A stretch of 17,547 bases of DNA from Maribacter sp. (lineage in GTDB: Bacteria > Bacteroidota > Bacteroidia > Flavobacteriales > Flavobacteriaceae): assembly GCA_018679695.1 (NCBI GenBank), contig JAHHKH010000177.1, positions 1 to 17,547 on the forward strand, read 5' to 3'. Each line of letters begins with the position of its first letter. Positions within the stretch are counted from its first letter, which is position 1. Below are positions 14,664 to 17,547 of this stretch, in pieces. The notes below the pieces were generated by a model, which ran no database searches, had not been told where the DNA came from, and was given only the letters and a program-made list of their open reading frames with translations. The position numbers and the translations under genes were made by a program.

Positions 14664-15946
14664 TGAAGAAAGTATATAAACCAAAAAAAGAAGACTGGCC
14701 GCAGCTTTTGAAGCGTCCGACCCAGACCGTATCGGATATTGAAAATACCGTAAATACCATTTTTGCCGAAGTTCAGGACGCAGGGGATGCTGTTTTAATG
14801 AAATATACCAACAAATTTGATGGGGTTAATCTGGATGATATGCTGGTTTCAGCAAATGAAATTCGAGAAGCTTCTTCTTTGGTCACTTCGGAATTGAAAA
14901 ATGCAATTGCCTTGGCAAAAAAGAATATTGAAGCTTTTCATAGGGCGCAAAAAACAAAAAAAGTTGAAGTTGAAACAGCTCCTGGAGTATTGTGCTGGCA
15001 AGAAAAAAGACCCATTCAAAAAGTGGGATTATATATTCCCGGAGGATCAGCCCCTTTATTTTCGACAATTTTAATGTTGGCTATTCCTGCAAATATTGCA
15101 GGCTGTCAAGAAATTGTCCTATGTTCCCCACCGAACAATCAAGGGAAAATTCCCGCAGCGATATTATATACTGCTAAATTGTGCGGTATCACTCAAATAT
15201 TCAAGGTAGGAGGAATACAAGCCATCGCAGGCATGACCTTTGGCACTGAAAGCATTCCTAAGGTCTACAAGATTTTTGGCCCGGGAAACCAATATGTGAC
15301 CGTTGCCAAACAAATAGCGACCAAACATGGCATAGCCATAGATATGCCTGCAGGACCAAGCGAATTATTGGTCATGGCAGATGACAGTGCCAATGCATCT
15401 TTTGTTGCATCGGATTTATTGAGTCAGGCCGAACATGGAGCTGATAGTCAAGTTATATTGGTTTCGACTTCAAAAGCGCTGATCGCAGCCGTTGAACAGG
15501 AGGTTGAAAATCAAATAAAGGTATTGCCTCGAAAAGCTATCGCGATAAAGGCAATCGCCAATAGTAAGTTGATATATTTTGAGAAATCCCAAGCAGCAAT
15601 TAACTTGATCAACGAATATGGTCCGGAGCACTTTATCCTTTGTGTTGCGGATGAAGGGGACTATATGGATCAATTAATGAACGCGGGTTCGGTTTTTGTG
15701 GGTAATTACACCCCTGAAAGTGCAGGGGACTATGCATCAGGAACAAATCATACCTTACCTACAAATGGCTATGCTAAGCAATATAGCGGTGTGAATCTGG
15801 ATAGTTTTATGAAGACCATGACTTTTCAAAAAATAACGCCAGAAGGGATTCTTGGAATTGGCAAAGCAATAGAGTTAATGGCTGAAGCAGAAGGTCTACA
15901 GGCCCATAAGAATGCGGTAACACTGCGACTTGATAGTTTAAACTAA
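14663..15946 (+). CDS. hisD: Histidinol dehydrogenase
   Basis: HisD carries out the last two oxidations of histidine synthesis, histidinol to histidine, with NAD and a zinc ion. The protein starts at ATG 14663 (427 aa), which overlaps the hisG stop by one base; an open frame extends upstream to 14636 only inside hisG and has no support. Zinc ligands Q255 and H258 (SQAEHGADS), D356 (ESAGDYASG) and H415 (LQAHKNAV) are present, as are the catalytic pair E322-H323 (GPEHF). Length and order match the family. A 55-bp gap precedes hisC. Confidence 0.97.
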   Translation: MKKVYKPKKEDWPQLLKRPTQTVSDIENTVNTIFAEVQDAGDAVLMKYTNKFDGVNLDDMLVSANEIREASSLVTSELKNAIALAKKNIEAFHRAQKTKKVEVETAPGVLCWQEKRPIQKVGLYIPGGSAPLFSTILMLAIPANIAGCQEIVLCSPPNNQGKIPAAILYTAKLCGITQIFKVGGIQAIAGMTFGTESIPKVYKIFGPGNQYVTVAKQIATKHGIAIDMPAGPSELLVMADDSANASFVASDLLSQAEHGADSQVILVSTSKALIAAVEQEVENQIKVLPRKAIAIKAIANSKLIYFEKSQAAINLINEYGPEHFILCVADEGDYMDQLMNAGSVFVGNYTPESAGDYASGTNHTLPTNGYAKQYSGVNLDSFMKTMTFQKITPEGILGIGKAIELMAEAEGLQAHKNAVTLRLDSLN

Positions 15947-16001
15947 AGATTATTGGTAGGTTAATTGTAACTAAGTTTTGTACTGATTGATAATAAAAAC
16001 A

Positions 16002-17048
16002 ATGCCCGAATTCAATTTAAATAGTATTGTACGCGATACTGTAAAATTATTAAGACCATATTCCTCTGCCAGGGATGAATATATATCTGATGGTACCCAA
16101 ATGATATTCCTGGATGCCAATGAGAATCCCTTTGAAAATGGGGTGAATCGTTATCCTGACCCACAACAACGTAGCTTAAAGACCGTTTTGGCGGAGCAAA
16201 AGGGAGTGGGTATCCAAAATCTCCTTTTAGGAAATGGAAGTGATGAAGTTTTGGATTTGTTGTTCCGTGCATTTTGTGAACCGAATAGGGATAATGTCAT
16301 AACCATGCCACCTACCTATGGCATGTACAAGGTATTATCGGGGATCAATGCTGTAAAAAACAAGGAGGTATTCCTTACTAGGGAGTTCGAATTGGATATA
16401 GAAAACATTCTACAAACCATTGATGAACATACTAAGATGCTCTTAATATGCTCTCCAAACAACCCAACTGGTAATAGTTTTAGCCAAGATTCAATTTTAA
16501 GACTTTTAAATGGGTTTTCAGGTTTGGTTGTAATCGACGAGGCCTATATACATTTTTCAAAAAGGGAGAGTTGGTTGGAAAGATTGGAGGAATACCCGAA
16601 TTTGGTAATTATCCAAACCTTATCAAAGGCTTATGGCCTGGCAGGAATTCGTTTGGGTCTGTGTTTCGCTTCCAGTGAGATCATTACTGTTTTGAACAAG
16701 ATCAAACCGCCATATAATGTAAATGAACTAACACAAAAGTTCGCCCTGGAACAAGTAATGAAACCAGATTTATTGAAAAACGAAGTAACTGCAATATTGA
16801 GTCAAAAGAGGACTTTACTTAATGTTTTGAATGAGGTAGGTTTTATTCAAAAGATTTACCCTTCCGACGCCAATTTTGTATTGGTTAAAGTAGATAACGC
16901 TAATAGAAGATACAGTCAACTTTTGGATAAAGGGATTGTAGTCAGAAATAGAAGTAATCAACCTTTGTGCGAGAATACATTAAGGTTTACCGTGGGAACC
17001 GAAAAGGAGAATATAAAATTAGTAAGCGCTCTTAAAGAAATTATATAA
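16002..17048 (+). CDS. hisC: Histidinol-phosphate aminotransferase
   Basis: HisC is a PLP-dependent class I/II aminotransferase that converts imidazole-acetol phosphate to histidinol phosphate. From the ATG at 16002 the protein has 348 aa. The PLP lysine is K209 in TLSKAYGLAGIRLG; N154 (SPNNPTG), D179, Y182 and R217 are also at the expected positions. The start at 16002 (MPEFNLNSIVRD) is preferred over an in-frame TTG at 15987, which adds five residues. It follows hisD after 55 bp with no clear promoter or terminator, and hisB begins one base after its stop, so it belongs to the his operon. Confidence 0.95.
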   Translation: MPEFNLNSIVRDTVKLLRPYSSARDEYISDGTQMIFLDANENPFENGVNRYPDPQQRSLKTVLAEQKGVGIQNLLLGNGSDEVLDLLFRAFCEPNRDNVITMPPTYGMYKVLSGINAVKNKEVFLTREFELDIENILQTIDEHTKMLLICSPNNPTGNSFSQDSILRLLNGFSGLVVIDEAYIHFSKRESWLERLEEYPNLVIIQTLSKAYGLAGIRLGLCFASSEIITVLNKIKPPYNVNELTQKFALEQVMKPDLLKNEVTAILSQKRTLLNVLNEVGFIQKIYPSDANFVLVKVDNANRRYSQLLDKGIVVRNRSNQPLCENTLRFTVGTEKENIKLVSALKEII

Positions 17049-17049
17049 A

Positions 17050-17547
17050 ATGAAGAAAGTATTGTTTATTGACCGCGATGGTACCCTCATTAAAGAAACT
17101 GCCGATGAACAGATTGACGCTTTTCAAAAATTGGAATTCTATCCGAAATGCTTCACCTATTTAGGTAAAATAGCTCGGGAACTGGATTATGAGCTGGTAA
17201 TGATCACCAACCAAGACGGACTAGGAACTGATTCGTTCCCCGAAGAGACTTTTTGGCCGGTGCAGAATTTTATCCTGAAATCTTTCATGAATGAAGGTAT
17301 TATTTTTGACGAAGTATTATTGGATAGGACTTTCCCTCATGAAAATGCCAATACCCGTAAACCCGGAACAGGGTTGCTAACATCATATTTCTCCAAAGAG
17401 TATGATCTATCAAACTCTTTCGTCATTGGGGATCGCCTAACCGATATGGAGTTGGCTATGAACTTAGGTTCCAAAGGTATTTTTATTAATGATAATACCA
17501 ATTTGGGAACTGATGAAATTACCGTAAAGAGACAGGAGTTAACAGAT
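17050..17547 (+). CDS. hisB: Histidinol-phosphatase domain of bifunctional HisB (3'-truncated by window edge)
   Basis: The first 166 codons of hisB are open to the right edge with no stop. The visible part is the HAD-family histidinol-phosphate phosphatase: nucleophile D8 and D10 in FIDRDGTL, MITNQDGLGT near 57-66, RKPGTG near 107-112, and the acidic pair in IGDRLTDME near 131-139. In E. coli a zinc-binding loop with three cysteines precedes RKP; here it reads DRTFPHENANTRKP with no cysteine, as I recall for other Bacteroidota HisB proteins. An imidazole-glycerol-phosphate dehydratase domain is expected downstream but is not in the window. It starts one base after the hisC stop. Confidence 0.93.
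   Translation, partial: MKKVLFIDRDGTLIKETADEQIDAFQKLEFYPKCFTYLGKIARELDYELVMITNQDGLGTDSFPEETFWPVQNFILKSFMNEGIIFDEVLLDRTFPHENANTRKPGTGLLTSYFSKEYDLSNSFVIGDRLTDMELAMNLGSKGIFINDNTNLGTDEITVKRQELTD

Noticed and set aside
15987..16001. TTG start for hisC
   Set aside because: ATG at 16002 is only five codons downstream and gives a normal family N-terminus.
1..17547. CRISPR arrays, tRNA or rRNA genes, insertion sequences
   Set aside because: No regularly spaced repeats, cloverleaf-like sequences, ribosomal RNA or transposase frames were seen on either strand.

Overview
The window looks like a chromosomal segment from a member of the Flavobacteriaceae (Bacteroidota). The evidence is an AT-rich sequence, a PorX-type T9SS regulator, a fused lpxC-fabZ gene, a HisB phosphatase half without the enterobacterial zinc-loop cysteines, and several TAnnTTTG promoter elements typical of the Bacteroidota primary sigma factor. 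Most of it is ordinary core metabolism. The most interesting non-coding element is an apparent histidine-operon attenuator.

Layout. Positions 1-1065 hold the 3' part of an ABC exporter of the peptidase-containing (bacteriocin/peptide export) type, which runs off the left edge. It converges on porX (minus strand, 1089-2633). A 150-bp divergent region (2634-2783) with a promoter element and two imperfect palindromes separates porX from an HD-domain phosphohydrolase (2784-4013). Next comes a compact block of lipid A genes: lpxD (4037), lpxC-fabZ (5049), lpxA (6457), efp (7251) and a second, divergent LpxD-like acyltransferase (7845-8777). A promoter precedes sucD (8848-9720), which ends in a strong rho-independent terminator. 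fabG (9855-10601) has its own promoter element. A large membrane-anchored VWA protein (10677-12710) and a prohibitin/SPFH protein (12722-13537) follow. A 262-bp region then holds a putative promoter, a 17-residue leader peptide with three consecutive His codons, and a competing antiterminator/terminator pair. It leads into hisG-hisD-hisC-hisB; hisB is cut by the right edge.

How the genes work together. lpxA, lpxC, fabZ and lpxD supply the first steps of lipid A synthesis and the 3-hydroxyacyl metabolism linked to it. fabG, further downstream, makes 3-hydroxyacyl-ACP. PorX controls the type IX secretion system, which places proteins on the same outer membrane. The his genes form one operon whose leader has the architecture expected for ribosome-mediated attenuation by histidine supply. 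No tRNA, rRNA, CRISPR array or insertion sequence was recognised.
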